A stretch of DNA of 35,167 bases. Source: Photobacterium profundum (GTDB lineage: Bacteria; Pseudomonadota; Gammaproteobacteria; Enterobacterales; Vibrionaceae). Under the pieces are notes generated by a model that was not told where the DNA came from, ran no database searches, and saw nothing but the letters and a program-made list of their open reading frames with translations. The translations under genes and the position numbers were made by a program. The stretch spans positions 1-35,167 of the forward strand of contig NZ_PYOD01000028.1 of NCBI RefSeq assembly GCF_003026285.1, given 5' to 3'. Below, piece after piece: positions 1 to 8,576 of this stretch. Within the stretch, counting starts at the first letter, position 1, and each line of letters opens with the position of its first letter.

Positions 1-80
1 GCTCAATGTAGATTGAAATAAGATAAATCACAGGTCATAAATGTGTAGTTGGCGTTGTTCACATCTTAACGCGGCTAGCT
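1..80. repeat. possible left attC remnant (truncated by window edge)
   Basis: The stretch from about 48 to 77 (GGCGTTGTTCAC, then CTTAACGCGGC) resembles the right-hand end of Vibrio integron attC sites as I remember them. The expected terminal GTTA is replaced by TAGC, as if two bases (GT) had been lost. The first bases of the window (GCTCAATGTAGATT) weakly resemble the left arm of the site at 652-722. The site is incomplete, so this is a tentative call. Confidence 0.3.
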
Positions 81-96
81 TTTTAAGGAGACAATT

Positions 97-654
97 TTGG
101 ATAAACTGTTATTGGTAATTGATGTACAAGAAGATTTTTTTCGTACAGGCAGGCTAGCCGAAAAACGAGTTCAATTTACTCTGGCTTTGAATGAATTACT
201 CACTCAATTTCGAGATAAAAACCAAAATATTATCTGGGTACGTCAGGTCTTTAAAGACGACTTGTCAGATAGTTACCTGACGTTACGCCAATCTAAACAA
301 AAATGGACTATCGAGGGTACTGTCGGCTGTGAAGTCCTGAATGAGCTGGTGCAAAAGCCAAACGAGCCAGAGATCATTAAGAAAAGATACAGCGCATTTT
401 TTAACACAGAGCTTGAAGAAATCTTAAACGCAATTGCGCCAAGTGAAATCATAATCGCTGGTGTAAATACTCATGCGTGTGTGAGAGTGACGGCTATTGA
501 TGCGTACCAACGTGATTACCAGTTAGTTTTGGCTAAAGAGTGTATAGACTCCTATGACCAAGGGTGTCATGACGAGTCTTTTGGCTATATGGTCAATAGT
601 GGTATCGGTGTTCCTCTGAGCAATGCTCAAATTATCGAGAAACTGAAAAGCTAA
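97..654 (+). CDS. cysteine hydrolase, isochorismatase family
   Basis: This 185-residue protein has the isochorismatase-like cysteine hydrolase fold, about the usual length for the family. The catalytic triad is visible: Asp9 in the LLVIDVQEDF strand, Lys96 in KKRYSAF, and nucleophile Cys128 in GVNTHACVR. Family members hydrolyse small amides or the vinyl ether of isochorismate (nicotinamidase, ureido or biuret hydrolases); nothing here fixes the substrate. The start is TTG at 97, chosen because AAGGAG at 85-90 lies six bases upstream. No signal peptide is seen, so it should be cytoplasmic. The stop codon lies inside an attC-like site (652-722), and an attC-like remnant precedes the gene, so it may be an integron cassette. 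Family confidence is high; substrate unknown. Confidence 0.9.
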   Translation: MDKLLLVIDVQEDFFRTGRLAEKRVQFTLALNELLTQFRDKNQNIIWVRQVFKDDLSDSYLTLRQSKQKWTIEGTVGCEVLNELVQKPNEPEIIKKRYSAFFNTELEEILNAIAPSEIIIAGVNTHACVRVTAIDAYQRDYQLVLAKECIDSYDQGCHDESFGYMVNSGIGVPLSNAQIIEKLKS

Positions 655-722
655 CAAGGCGCTCAAGAGTGATTCCAAACTCACAATACGGCAAGCGCTT
701 GTCACACCTAAATGCTGCGTTA
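652..722 (+). repeat. attC-like integron recombination site
   Basis: The site begins with TAAC (652-655), which overlaps the stop codon of the hydrolase gene, and ends with GTTA (719-722). Between them are CAAGAGTGATTCCAAAC on the left and GTCACACC on the right. Read as opposing arms, the left 21 bases and the reverse complement of the right 21 bases match at about 12 positions, including both ends (TAAC and GTGA). That is the imperfect-hairpin layout of attC sites. A gene stop codon inside the site is typical of cassettes. The assignment is by eye. Confidence 0.5.
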
Positions 723-767
723 TCTTTAACTCAGTTAATACGTTTCATGATGCTTAGTATGGCAAAG

Positions 768-1505
768 CTATGTCAACGTAATTCCACCATCGACTACAAG
801 TGTATGACCTACAATGTAATTGGCTTTATCAGATACCAAGAACTCTATGGCATCGACGATTTCTTTTGGCTCTGCAAAACGTTTTAATGGAATTACTTTT
901 GCTACATCGCTATGAATTGTTGGCTTATTTATTGCCCGTTCATCCCAGCGTGGTGTCCAAGTTGCGCCAGGTGCTACAGCATTGACCCTTATTCCTTTTT
1001 CAATGGCTTCGAGAGCAACTGAACGAGTTAGGCCTTCTATAGCGTGTTTACACGCACTGTACATCGATGCATTCGGTGTTGCTCGTAATCCATTGATGGA
1101 GCTGATATTGACTACTACTCCACCTTTTTCCATTAAACAAAGTTCATGTTTTAAACAAATAACATGTGACCAAAAATCTTGCATTAAAGTATGATGCAGC
1201 GCAGAGGTATCGACTGATTCAAAATTACCGTTTGATTCTGTTTTAGGTGATGCGTTATTTACAGCAACATCTAATTTACCGTATTTCTGAGAAATATTAG
1301 AGAATAAGCTTTGTAACTGATCTTCTTGGGATATATCTACTTCATAGTAATCCACTGACTTGAGTAAGGGGTCGTTAGATACTTGGGTTAACCACACTGG
1401 TGAGTTTCTTGAGCACGTGACAACATGAAAACCAGATTCGACAAATCGCCTAACGGTCTCTAGTCCAATACCTTTACTGCCACCAGTAATTAAAGCTACT
1501 TTCAA
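768..1505 (-). CDS. short-chain dehydrogenase/reductase (SDR)
   Basis: A classical SDR of about 245 residues, predicted to be a cytoplasmic NAD(P)-dependent oxidoreductase of an unknown carbonyl or alcohol. The Rossmann glycine motif TGGSKGIG is at residues 7-14, NNAS at 83-86, the catalytic Ser in NISSIN near 135, and the Tyr149/Lys153 pair in YSACK. VNAVAPGAT follows. I chose the TTG at 1505 because AAAGGAG sits seven bases upstream; a TTG at 1523 in the same frame has no comparable site and would add six residues. It lies 76 bases downstream of a second SDR gene on the same strand, so the pair is probably cotranscribed. The substrate cannot be inferred. Confidence 0.9.
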   Translation of the reverse strand: MKVALITGGSKGIGLETVRRFVESGFHVVTCSRNSPVWLTQVSNDPLLKSVDYYEVDISQEDQLQSLFSNISQKYGKLDVAVNNASPKTESNGNFESVDTSALHHTLMQDFWSHVICLKHELCLMEKGGVVVNISSINGLRATPNASMYSACKHAIEGLTRSVALEAIEKGIRVNAVAPGATWTPRWDERAINKPTIHSDVAKVIPLKRFAEPKEIVDAIEFLVSDKANYIVGHTLVVDGGITLT

Positions 1506-1581
1506 AATTAACTCCTTTCTCAAAATTTCTTTGTTCTACTATTGCAGGGATCGTGCAAGATTCAACATCTCTATTTTATAT

Positions 1582-2313
1582 TTAGTATTGGATGTTATTA
1601 GTTGATGCTCCATCAACATACCAATTTGCACCGGAAACAAAACTAGCCGCCGGACTAGAGATAAAGGTGACTACTTTTGCTATTTCATCAGGATTAGCTA
1701 ACCGGCCCATTGGATTTCGATCCAATACTTGTTGGAATAACTTCGGGTTGTCATTTTTACATTTTCCCCATAATCCATTCTTAATAAAAGTATCTCCAGG
1801 TGATACTGTATTTACCCGCAAACCTGGGGCGTAGGTAAGGGACAATGATTTCATATAATGAGCGAGAGCAGCTTTTCCTGCGCCGTACGCATTGGCATTA
1901 TTTACGGTTGTGCTGCTTGCTTTAGAACCGATATACGTCAGAGCTGCAATCGGTGATTGAACTAATTTGGGAAGTACTAAGTCAATACATTGTTGAGTTG
2001 CCCAAATATCGGTTTGTAGTACATCAGACCATTTATCAGATAGTGCGCTAACATTTGGAATAAAAATATCAATACTAGGGATGAGGTTTATCCATTTGGA
2101 GAAGTTGTCCAGATCGTTAACATCGACAGATTGGCCATGAACTTGTGCTTTTAAATTGTTTAAATATCCATATGCTCTATCAATTCGAAGTTGAGATCGT
2201 CCGCAAAACCAAACTTTGGCACCTTCTAATGCAAAGGCTTTTACGATTTCTGAGCCAATCCCAGATGACCCTCCAGTCACGACGACATGTTTATCTTTTA
2301 AACCTAAATCCAT
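1582..2313 (-). CDS. short-chain dehydrogenase/reductase (SDR)
   Basis: A 243-residue SDR-family NAD(P)-dependent oxidoreductase. TGGSSGIG is at residues 13-20 and the catalytic Ser130, Tyr143 and Lys147 are in place (YIGSK, then AYGAGK). VNTVSPGDTF and the C-terminal VDGAS are present. The usual NNAG motif is altered to PNVS (residues 86-89), so the active-site support Asn is not in its normal context. The ATG start is preceded by TTAAGGAGTAC. It is the first gene of a probable two-gene operon with the SDR at 768-1505. The two are paralogues but clearly diverged, so this is not a recent duplication. The substrate is unknown. Confidence 0.9.
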   Translation of the reverse strand: MDLGLKDKHVVVTGGSSGIGSEIVKAFALEGAKVWFCGRSQLRIDRAYGYLNNLKAQVHGQSVDVNDLDNFSKWINLIPSIDIFIPNVSALSDKWSDVLQTDIWATQQCIDLVLPKLVQSPIAALTYIGSKASSTTVNNANAYGAGKAALAHYMKSLSLTYAPGLRVNTVSPGDTFIKNGLWGKCKNDNPKLFQQVLDRNPMGRLANPDEIAKVVTFISSPAASFVSGANWYVDGASTNNIQY

Positions 2314-2371
2314 AATGTACTCCTTAATATTCGTTTAATCCTAATGTATTTGGTCAGTGAGACTTTACTGT

Positions 2372-3046
2372 CTAGTTGTTTAATATTTCACCATTTGAAT
2401 TGATATATTTAATGAAGCCATGGTTTTGAGAAATAAAATATTGTTCGTTTGACGTGGTAACAACTCCATTATCATTAAACGTTTCAATACGTTGTATATG
2501 ACATATATTATCTTCTAGTAAATTAGAAGTAAGAGTAACTTCGTAATCACCAGATAATGTGGTGTTTTTATCTATCGCAACCGATTTAAAGCTTTCTGAT
2601 AACCCACATTTATTCATGATAAAAGGAGCTAAATTGCCATTGAACAACAAATCTAAATTTTCTATTGAGCGTTCGGAAGTATAAAAAAAACCGTTAGGCG
2701 CCAAGGTCAATCTAGATGATTTATTGATCTCTATTGCGGTATTTGCATCAATATATTTAGATTTGAACTCTGTATATTCATCAAAAACGTTAACTTCAAA
2801 TATAATCCCTTTTTCACTATTTGCAGATAAAACAGAAATGCCCTTCATTGAATCAAGTAAAACGAAGTTTTTATTATTTGGCGCGCTACAACTTGTTTGA
2901 TTCTCGATGGTCTGACAACTCGTATTCTCCGGGAAGTCTATGACGGAAGTGTTAATAATATCTGGCTATAAGTAATCAGTTTCACTGCCGTCACAGCCTG
3001 AAAGTGAAAAAGAAAGAATGAAAATTAATGATGCTAATTTGTTCAT
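2372..3046 (-). pseudogene. lipoprotein gene interrupted by an in-frame amber codon
   Basis: From ATG at 3046 the frame encodes a lipoprotein signal peptide (MNKLASLIFILSFSLSGC, lipobox LSGC, Cys18). It then meets TAG at 2966-2968 as codon 27. The same frame stays open with no further stop to 2372, giving 39 codons before the next ATG (2848) and 158 residues after it. AAGG lies upstream of 3046, whereas no ribosome binding site precedes 2848, so the downstream part is unlikely to be an independent gene. The intact product would be about 224 residues, acidic and Cys-containing, with no family I recognise. It is divergent from the regulator at 3231. Either a recent nonsense mutation (for example CAG to TAG), a sequencing error, or readthrough explains it. 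Confidence 0.75.
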
Positions 3047-3230
3047 TGTTAACCCTTAAGCAGTGGTGCTATGTGAAGTTAATATGTTTATAAGTCCGGT
3101 AGTAATGGAGTGGTAATCAAGCTTGGCATTTACATCAAGTATCAAATAACGGACCTTGATTGTCACTAAATAAAACAGAAGGATCTAATTGTGATACTTT
3201 AAGTGTATAAAATGGATACTGAGTAGCTTA

Positions 3231-3989
3231 ATGGACGAACTAAACCATGTGATTTGTGAGATGCTGAAGCGACAGCTGAAGAAGTCAGGCATTGCGTATA
3301 AAGAGGTAGCTACACAGCTAGAAGTATCTGAAGTGAGTATTAAGCGGCTCTTGAACGGTCACCAATCCCTGTCGCTTTCAAGAGTTAGAGAGATCTCGCA
3401 GTTACTTCAAATACCACTATCAAGTATTATTGCTGAGGCTGAAGAGTCGATGGCTGTGGTTTCTATATTTACGAAAGAGCAAGATCATTCGTTTTATGAA
3501 ATGCCTGAGCTTTATACTATTTTTCATGAAATTGTTAATAAAAATGCAGGTTCAAAGCAGTTAATGGAACTATTTGGTCTGAATGAGCCATCAATGTATC
3601 TATACATCCGAGAGTTAGAAAAGCTTGGTTTGATTTCTATATTATTTGGTTTGGCTTTTAAACTTTCAGTACCCAAGAATATTGCTTTTTCTGATTCGGC
3701 AAAGTTTCCAATTTTATTTAAAAATAAGGTAATTGAAAACTTGCAGAAACAAGTACAAAAAATTGACTCTAATAATAAAAATGCTTACTTAATAATAAGT
3801 CAATTGAGGTTAACCGAAGATGAATTTAGGCAATATAATCTGAAGTTGGAAGAAGTGATGCTCGATGCACTGAAGTTAAGCCAAACGAGGGGGGCATCAT
3901 CAATCAATACAAATGAGTATACGATTGTTGATATGGGTGCTAGAGGAATACATCATCCAGAATTAAAAGTGCCTGTTAACATTATATAA
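3231..3989 (+). CDS. XRE-type helix-turn-helix transcriptional regulator
   Basis: A 252-residue predicted DNA-binding regulator. Residues about 16-68 form an XRE/Cro-type helix-turn-helix (YKEVATQLEVSEVSIKRLLNG, then VREISQLLQIP). A second region at about 85-145 (PELYTIFHEIV, LFGLNEPSMYLYIRELEKLGLI) looks like a winged helix, so the protein may carry two DNA-binding units. The C-terminal 80 residues are helical and unassigned. The ATG at 3231 has only a weak upstream GAGTAG, but no better start keeps the HTH intact. It is divergent from the interrupted lipoprotein gene and from the two SDR genes beyond it, so those may be its targets; that is inference from position only. Confidence 0.8.
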   Translation: MDELNHVICEMLKRQLKKSGIAYKEVATQLEVSEVSIKRLLNGHQSLSLSRVREISQLLQIPLSSIIAEAEESMAVVSIFTKEQDHSFYEMPELYTIFHEIVNKNAGSKQLMELFGLNEPSMYLYIRELEKLGLISILFGLAFKLSVPKNIAFSDSAKFPILFKNKVIENLQKQVQKIDSNNKNAYLIISQLRLTEDEFRQYNLKLEEVMLDALKLSQTRGASSINTNEYTIVDMGARGIHHPELKVPVNII

Positions 3990-4368
3990 TCATTCATTCA
4001 AAGAGTTAGAGCCAAGTTTAGTACAGTCATTCTTTGTAAACGTGGGGATAAATTTAATACCTACGAGCACAGTATATTAACGTTTATTAAGTCCTAGTTC
4101 TGTTCATCCCAAACGAGCGTTAAAATTTCGCGTGGTTGGATATGGGCAGGGCTAGACAAACTCTTTGAAACAACGGGTATCTGTAGCCATCTTAACGTTA
4201 TCGGTGCCCTGAATTTACCGGGCATTGTCTACTGTTGTGATTCAAATTTTTGTTGCACATTTAGCGGTATTTCAATATTGAACTAAATCACTGGCACTTA
4301 GTTTACGTAACGTCAGCGCCAGTGATTTTTATAACATTAGATTTAGGGTTCTTAGGCTTTGGGAGTAA
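3990..4368. other. intergenic region, 379 bases
   Basis: I see no coding region of convincing quality. The only clear structure is the inverted repeat at 4285-4328, listed separately. No tRNA or mobile-element end was recognised. Confidence 0.6.
4285..4328. terminator. probable bidirectional terminator hairpin
   Basis: Eleven-base perfect arms AAATCACTGGC (4285-4295) and GCCAGTGATTT (4318-4328) flank a 22-base loop. The right arm runs into TTTTTA on the plus strand and the left arm into TTTAG on the minus strand. It sits between the converging ends of the regulator (3989) and the M14 peptidase (4369). The long loop is atypical of a strong terminator. Confidence 0.6.
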
Positions 4369-7035
4369 TTAGTCACCTTCTCGATAACGCTGTTCCATCT
4401 CGTCTTGTGCTTCAAATTCATCGTAAATAACGGGAGTAACCTCGTCAGTACTGAATTTCAAGGTGGCTGGTACAGAATAGTTGGGTACATTGTCGTAGCT
4501 AAATACAGAATAATATTTGGGAATATTCGTATTGCCAAAACGGTCTAACGTATATCCGTCTTTACCCGCATACAACTTTACGCCATCAAAGGGAGAACGG
4601 GGTGGGTGGAAGCTATTTCGCACCACATACGTGCCTACCCAGTCTTCACTATCAGGGTTATCCCAGGTTAACCTAACCAAACCGTCTTCTAATGAGGCTT
4701 GAAAGTTTTCAGGAGAATCCATTGGCTGTTTGTGTCGCTCAATATATTCCACAACCAGTTGTGGGTAAACGGTGGTCTCATCAGCAGAGAGTGTTTTCCA
4801 TTGCACAATAGCGTCTTGTTGACGAGAGGCTGAGGTTGCTCGAATGATTAAATTGATGGGTTTCCCTGAATCATGCAGATCTTCTAAATGCTGACGAGCT
4901 GAACTATCAAACATAAAGGTTTGTTTTGGTGTTTTAACCAGTTCGTGACTACTGACTTCGTAGCCAAGAAATTCGATTAATTCGCTGCACTTTATGCTGT
5001 TGTAGCTGAGCTTGTCATTATCAACCATCCCAACGGTAAATCGTATTGGCTGTGAAATACCGTTTGTAGCTTCGCTCTCTAATACAAAATACGCATCAGT
5101 GATTACAATATCTGTACGTTCTGATAGCTGTGGTAGCATGAATTCTACATGACCAAATATTCGCTGACCATCGGCATCAAAACCACTTTGTAACTCTCCT
5201 TGAGTAACCCTTATATGGCTTACGGTGTGGCACACAGTGGCATTACAGGTTAATGCATTAGGGCGGCGGTGATAGATAAGATCGAGGTTTGGTCGATAAT
5301 GAATACCACCGCCAAAACGACCATAGCCGATATCGAATTGCATCATTTGCGAATCGTGGCCTTGCGGTAAGTTATCTGGGCCTTGTAACCGTAATAACAA
5401 ACGTCCTTTTTCTAACTGATCTTGAATCAGTTGTTTTTCTAGGGCACTGAAACGCCAATTTTTCCAGATGCCTTGGGTGAGCTGATCTGAATCAATTGCA
5501 TCGCCTAATGTTTGTAATGCTACTGCGTTATGGATTTGTTCGAAATCAGTTATGTCAGAAATATCATCAGGATCTAGAATGGATACCGACCATTCGCCAT
5601 AATTCTCTATTTTGGCGCCAACTCGATTCATCGGGTACAAAGAGAACGCGGCGTCTTTGATCTGTGCATCGGTAGGGATCCGGCTCATATCATAGTCAAT
5701 AACACCGTAGCAGATCCCCTTGGTTTTATTTACGCCTATAAACAAGGAGTTATTACCAAAGTGCTCTGCATTTTGTGTGGCAAGAAACTCTCCGGTGTAG
5801 CCTATTTTTTCGGGCGTTGGGAATAAGGTGAATGAAAACTCATCTTTTTCAAGGTTCGTTTTTATTTTTACTTCAGGCGCAAACGGTGATTTTACCCGGT
5901 TGACGCGGTTAACTTTTCGTAAGTTGTAATAGTAACGATGCCCAGATTTAAGTTGCTTATCGGTATATTCACTTTGTGATGTAATGGCTATAAGGTTGTC
6001 ACGTGTGCAGGGGTCTTTGGGGGCTTCATTACGGTAAACCTGGTAATAACAGCCGTCATCTTCAGGGTTATGATCCCAGACAAGCTCTGCATGGTTAGCT
6101 GATATGTCACGCACCGTGAAATTTTCTGGGCGTTTAGGTGCTAAATCTGAATAGTTTATGGCAGTACCAAGTGCATACAGTAATGCCGGAATATTTTCAT
6201 CAACACTTTGTGACATATTGATCAGGTAATCGGGAATATTTCGACTGCCTACCTCGACGACGGTTGATAAAATTCCTCGATCATAATAGTACTCACGGCC
6301 ACTACCATGGATCAGGTTTGCTGGTGGCTTTCCTCGGTGAATACCATACTGACGGCGAGTCACTTTATGTATTTCTTTCGCCATATTGGCGCACAAAATA
6401 TTAAGATCCGTACCTTCAATTTCGGCTTCATGGTTAAATTTATGAGCAGGGAAAAATACATTGCCCTGAGAGTGATAATCAAGTGCAATTTTTATATTGT
6501 TATGTAGCTCGACAAACTGCTTAATCGCTTGCGTCTCTGGTTCGGAAAATGCGGCTGGTCCTCCGTAAATATTCGACTGGGTGTTTGTCGATTGACGGAA
6601 GTTAATACCGAAATTACGATTTAGATCGACCCCAAAGGTTCCATCACCATTATCACGTCGGTTCTTGCGCCAAAACGAAAAGTGATTACGGGAATACTCG
6701 AAACCATCTGGGTTCAGGCAAGGTACGATATATAAGGTGTTGCGCGTCAGGGCTTCAACAACCTCGGGATTACTCGGGTAGTTATCCAATAAATATTGAA
6801 TAAAATTAACTGCTAGCTCGATACCTATCCATTCTCTGGCATGTATCGTACCTGTATACAATAAGGCTGGTTTAAGATCGGCATAGGCTACATCTTGGGA
6901 TATAGTCACCATCATAATAGGGCGCCCTTCATGGGTGTCACCTATATTCTGTAGCCGGATCAAATCAGGATATTTTGCCATCGCTTCTGTTAAGAAGTCG
7001 ATAGTATCTTGGTAAGAAAGATATCGTTTTTTCAT
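4369..7035 (-). CDS. M14 zinc carboxypeptidase with Fn3 and DNRLRE-like domains
   Basis: An 888-residue peptidase M14 (carboxypeptidase A) family protein. The N-terminal catalytic domain (about 1-295) has zinc ligands His65 and Glu68 in HAREW and His188 in DYHSQG. The substrate-binding DLNRNF (Arg140) and catalytic Glu261 in TVVEVG are also present. The enzyme should remove C-terminal amino acids or side-chain-linked residues. A fibronectin-III-like domain follows (about 302-395), then two beta-rich regions resembling DNRLRE domains (about 400-585 and 590-765), then a second Fn3-like domain (about 770-865). No signal peptide is visible at the N-terminus, which is odd because these accessory domains are usually extracellular. 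It is the last gene of an operon, only two bases after the ATP-grasp/HhH gene. Confidence 0.9.
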   Translation of the reverse strand: MKKRYLSYQDTIDFLTEAMAKYPDLIRLQNIGDTHEGRPIMMVTISQDVAYADLKPALLYTGTIHAREWIGIELAVNFIQYLLDNYPSNPEVVEALTRNTLYIVPCLNPDGFEYSRNHFSFWRKNRRDNGDGTFGVDLNRNFGINFRQSTNTQSNIYGGPAAFSEPETQAIKQFVELHNNIKIALDYHSQGNVFFPAHKFNHEAEIEGTDLNILCANMAKEIHKVTRRQYGIHRGKPPANLIHGSGREYYYDRGILSTVVEVGSRNIPDYLINMSQSVDENIPALLYALGTAINYSDLAPKRPENFTVRDISANHAELVWDHNPEDDGCYYQVYRNEAPKDPCTRDNLIAITSQSEYTDKQLKSGHRYYYNLRKVNRVNRVKSPFAPEVKIKTNLEKDEFSFTLFPTPEKIGYTGEFLATQNAEHFGNNSLFIGVNKTKGICYGVIDYDMSRIPTDAQIKDAAFSLYPMNRVGAKIENYGEWSVSILDPDDISDITDFEQIHNAVALQTLGDAIDSDQLTQGIWKNWRFSALEKQLIQDQLEKGRLLLRLQGPDNLPQGHDSQMMQFDIGYGRFGGGIHYRPNLDLIYHRRPNALTCNATVCHTVSHIRVTQGELQSGFDADGQRIFGHVEFMLPQLSERTDIVITDAYFVLESEATNGISQPIRFTVGMVDNDKLSYNSIKCSELIEFLGYEVSSHELVKTPKQTFMFDSSARQHLEDLHDSGKPINLIIRATSASRQQDAIVQWKTLSADETTVYPQLVVEYIERHKQPMDSPENFQASLEDGLVRLTWDNPDSEDWVGTYVVRNSFHPPRSPFDGVKLYAGKDGYTLDRFGNTNIPKYYSVFSYDNVPNYSVPATLKFSTDEVTPVIYDEFEAQDEMEQRYREGD

Positions 7036-7037
7036 TC

Positions 7038-8576
7038 TTAATCCCTAACATACGCGTGCCAGTCGGCAAGGATTGTTTTCAGCTTTTTCTGCTTTAAATT
7101 TCGAAACGTTGTGAGTTGCTGTGGGGCATTGTTTAAAGCGTGTAACGTGCCTTCTACACTAAGCGTATCAACAATCTCGTTGGCTAGTGTTTGCCCAATT
7201 CCTTTTACGCCCAAGAAGAATGTTACTAATTGGTCGTGAGTGATTGAAGGTATTTCCTTTACAGAAGAGTCGTCTATATCAGAACCCGCTACATTAGAGC
7301 AATCAATATCAGGGCTACTTATGTTATCAGGATGTAAGCAGGCTTGCTGTGCCGAGACATTAACAACACTATGTTCCTCAATACCACTATCCATTTCTTC
7401 AATAGTACAATCTAATACAGGTTCAGTGCTTAATTGTTCTAAAACACCGCTCGATGTTTTAGATTCAATGACCAGACTGTTGTGCATATCTTGAAAGTTC
7501 CATGCTTCGCTTGGCCACTCTTCAATTGGCTGATAGTGCGTTTGCAATAGACGGTAGTGCTCATCTGTTGGCGCATACTCGCCAGTATCTGTCGAGAAAT
7601 CTGGCTGACCAAATGTAATGTGACGCATTGTTCGCAATAATGATGAGTCAATTTTTCCTAGCTCTTCCCAGTTTTTATGAACAATATGAGGCTTGGTGAA
7701 TTTTTGAGGGTTTAATAACCACATTAAATATTGGCCAATCCAGTCTCGAATATAGGGAAAAGCAGCGAAAGCTGTCGCGCATTCCAAAATGGTATATTCA
7801 TCTTCTGTACTGACGGCAATATCACAAGCCCAGTATTCAGCATTGGCCGCTTTCGATGCCTTTATTGCTATTTCAAGTACTTCTTCAGGGATATCTTGAT
7901 AGTCCATGCTACCTCCCTGACTGGTGTTGGTAAGCCATTCACCTTCAGGAGGACGGCGCCAAAATGCGCACATTGGTTGGTGTCCGACTAGCATTACTCG
8001 AATATCGGCTTTCATCGGAACAAAGTCTTGAATATAAGCAGGGTAATATCGCTTTTCTGAAAATAGTCGTAACGCTTCTTCGGCTGTATCTACTTTATGG
8101 ACAAAATAACCGCCATAGTTGGATGGACCATAAGAACGTTTAACAATTTTTGGATAATCAGTATGTGTTAGGTATTCCAAGGCTTCATCTACTTGATAAA
8201 AAATCTTAGTAAGCGGAACGGGCAACTGATATTTTTCACAAAAGTGTGTGACGTTTTCTTTTGATTTATTACTGAACTGAGTATCAAGAGAAGGGATAAA
8301 CCGAACATTAGGTAATTCACGGGCGATAGCGCGGAATGTTTCGTATGCCGTTGCCGGAATATTGCCAATTAATACCTCAATTTTTTTGCGCTTCACTTCA
8401 TTGATAAAACGCTGTTTATCATTGCCCCAGTGATACACCACTTGTTCAATTTTTTCTGGCCAGCCTTTAAAGTTAGAACAATTGAAAAAACGTAATACAT
8501 GGTCAAGGTACAGTAAGCCAATTTTAGGGCAGCTTTTAGTACTGCTTGTAATATTGGAAGTATTTACAGAAATCAT
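7038..8576 (-). CDS. ATP-grasp ligase with C-terminal helix-hairpin-helix domain
   Basis: A 512-residue protein. Residues about 15-295 form an ATP-grasp enzyme of RimK/YheC-like type: Lys146 in KIVKRSYG, the glycine-rich loop GPSNYGG (150-156), DIRVMLVG, LTNTSQGG, and metal ligands Asp252 and Glu265. The usual Asn two residues after that Glu (E-x-N) is missing; the sequence reads ECATA. An acidic, low-complexity linker (about 375-445) leads to a C-terminal helix-hairpin-helix domain (about 447-512, LGVKGIGQTLANEIVD) of the RuvA/UvrC kind. Such enzymes join a carboxylate to an amine using ATP; this fusion is not one I recognise. Its ATG overlaps the TGA of the upstream ATP-grasp gene by four bases, showing translational coupling. 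Confidence 0.85.
   Translation of the reverse strand: MISVNTSNITSSTKSCPKIGLLYLDHVLRFFNCSNFKGWPEKIEQVVYHWGNDKQRFINEVKRKKIEVLIGNIPATAYETFRAIARELPNVRFIPSLDTQFSNKSKENVTHFCEKYQLPVPLTKIFYQVDEALEYLTHTDYPKIVKRSYGPSNYGGYFVHKVDTAEEALRLFSEKRYYPAYIQDFVPMKADIRVMLVGHQPMCAFWRRPPEGEWLTNTSQGGSMDYQDIPEEVLEIAIKASKAANAEYWACDIAVSTEDEYTILECATAFAAFPYIRDWIGQYLMWLLNPQKFTKPHIVHKNWEELGKIDSSLLRTMRHITFGQPDFSTDTGEYAPTDEHYRLLQTHYQPIEEWPSEAWNFQDMHNSLVIESKTSSGVLEQLSTEPVLDCTIEEMDSGIEEHSVVNVSAQQACLHPDNISSPDIDCSNVAGSDIDDSSVKEIPSITHDQLVTFFLGVKGIGQTLANEIVDTLSVEGTLHALNNAPQQLTTFRNLKQKKLKTILADWHAYVRD

Noticed and set aside
2372..2848. 158-residue independent hypothetical protein starting at 2848
   Set aside because: No ribosome binding site precedes this ATG and the same frame extends upstream to a lipoprotein signal peptide, broken only by one TAG; it is better described as part of an interrupted gene.
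7240..7494. 84-codon plus-strand frame opposite the acidic linker of the ATP-grasp/HhH gene
   Set aside because: It mirrors low-complexity coding sequence on the other strand and shows no start signal.
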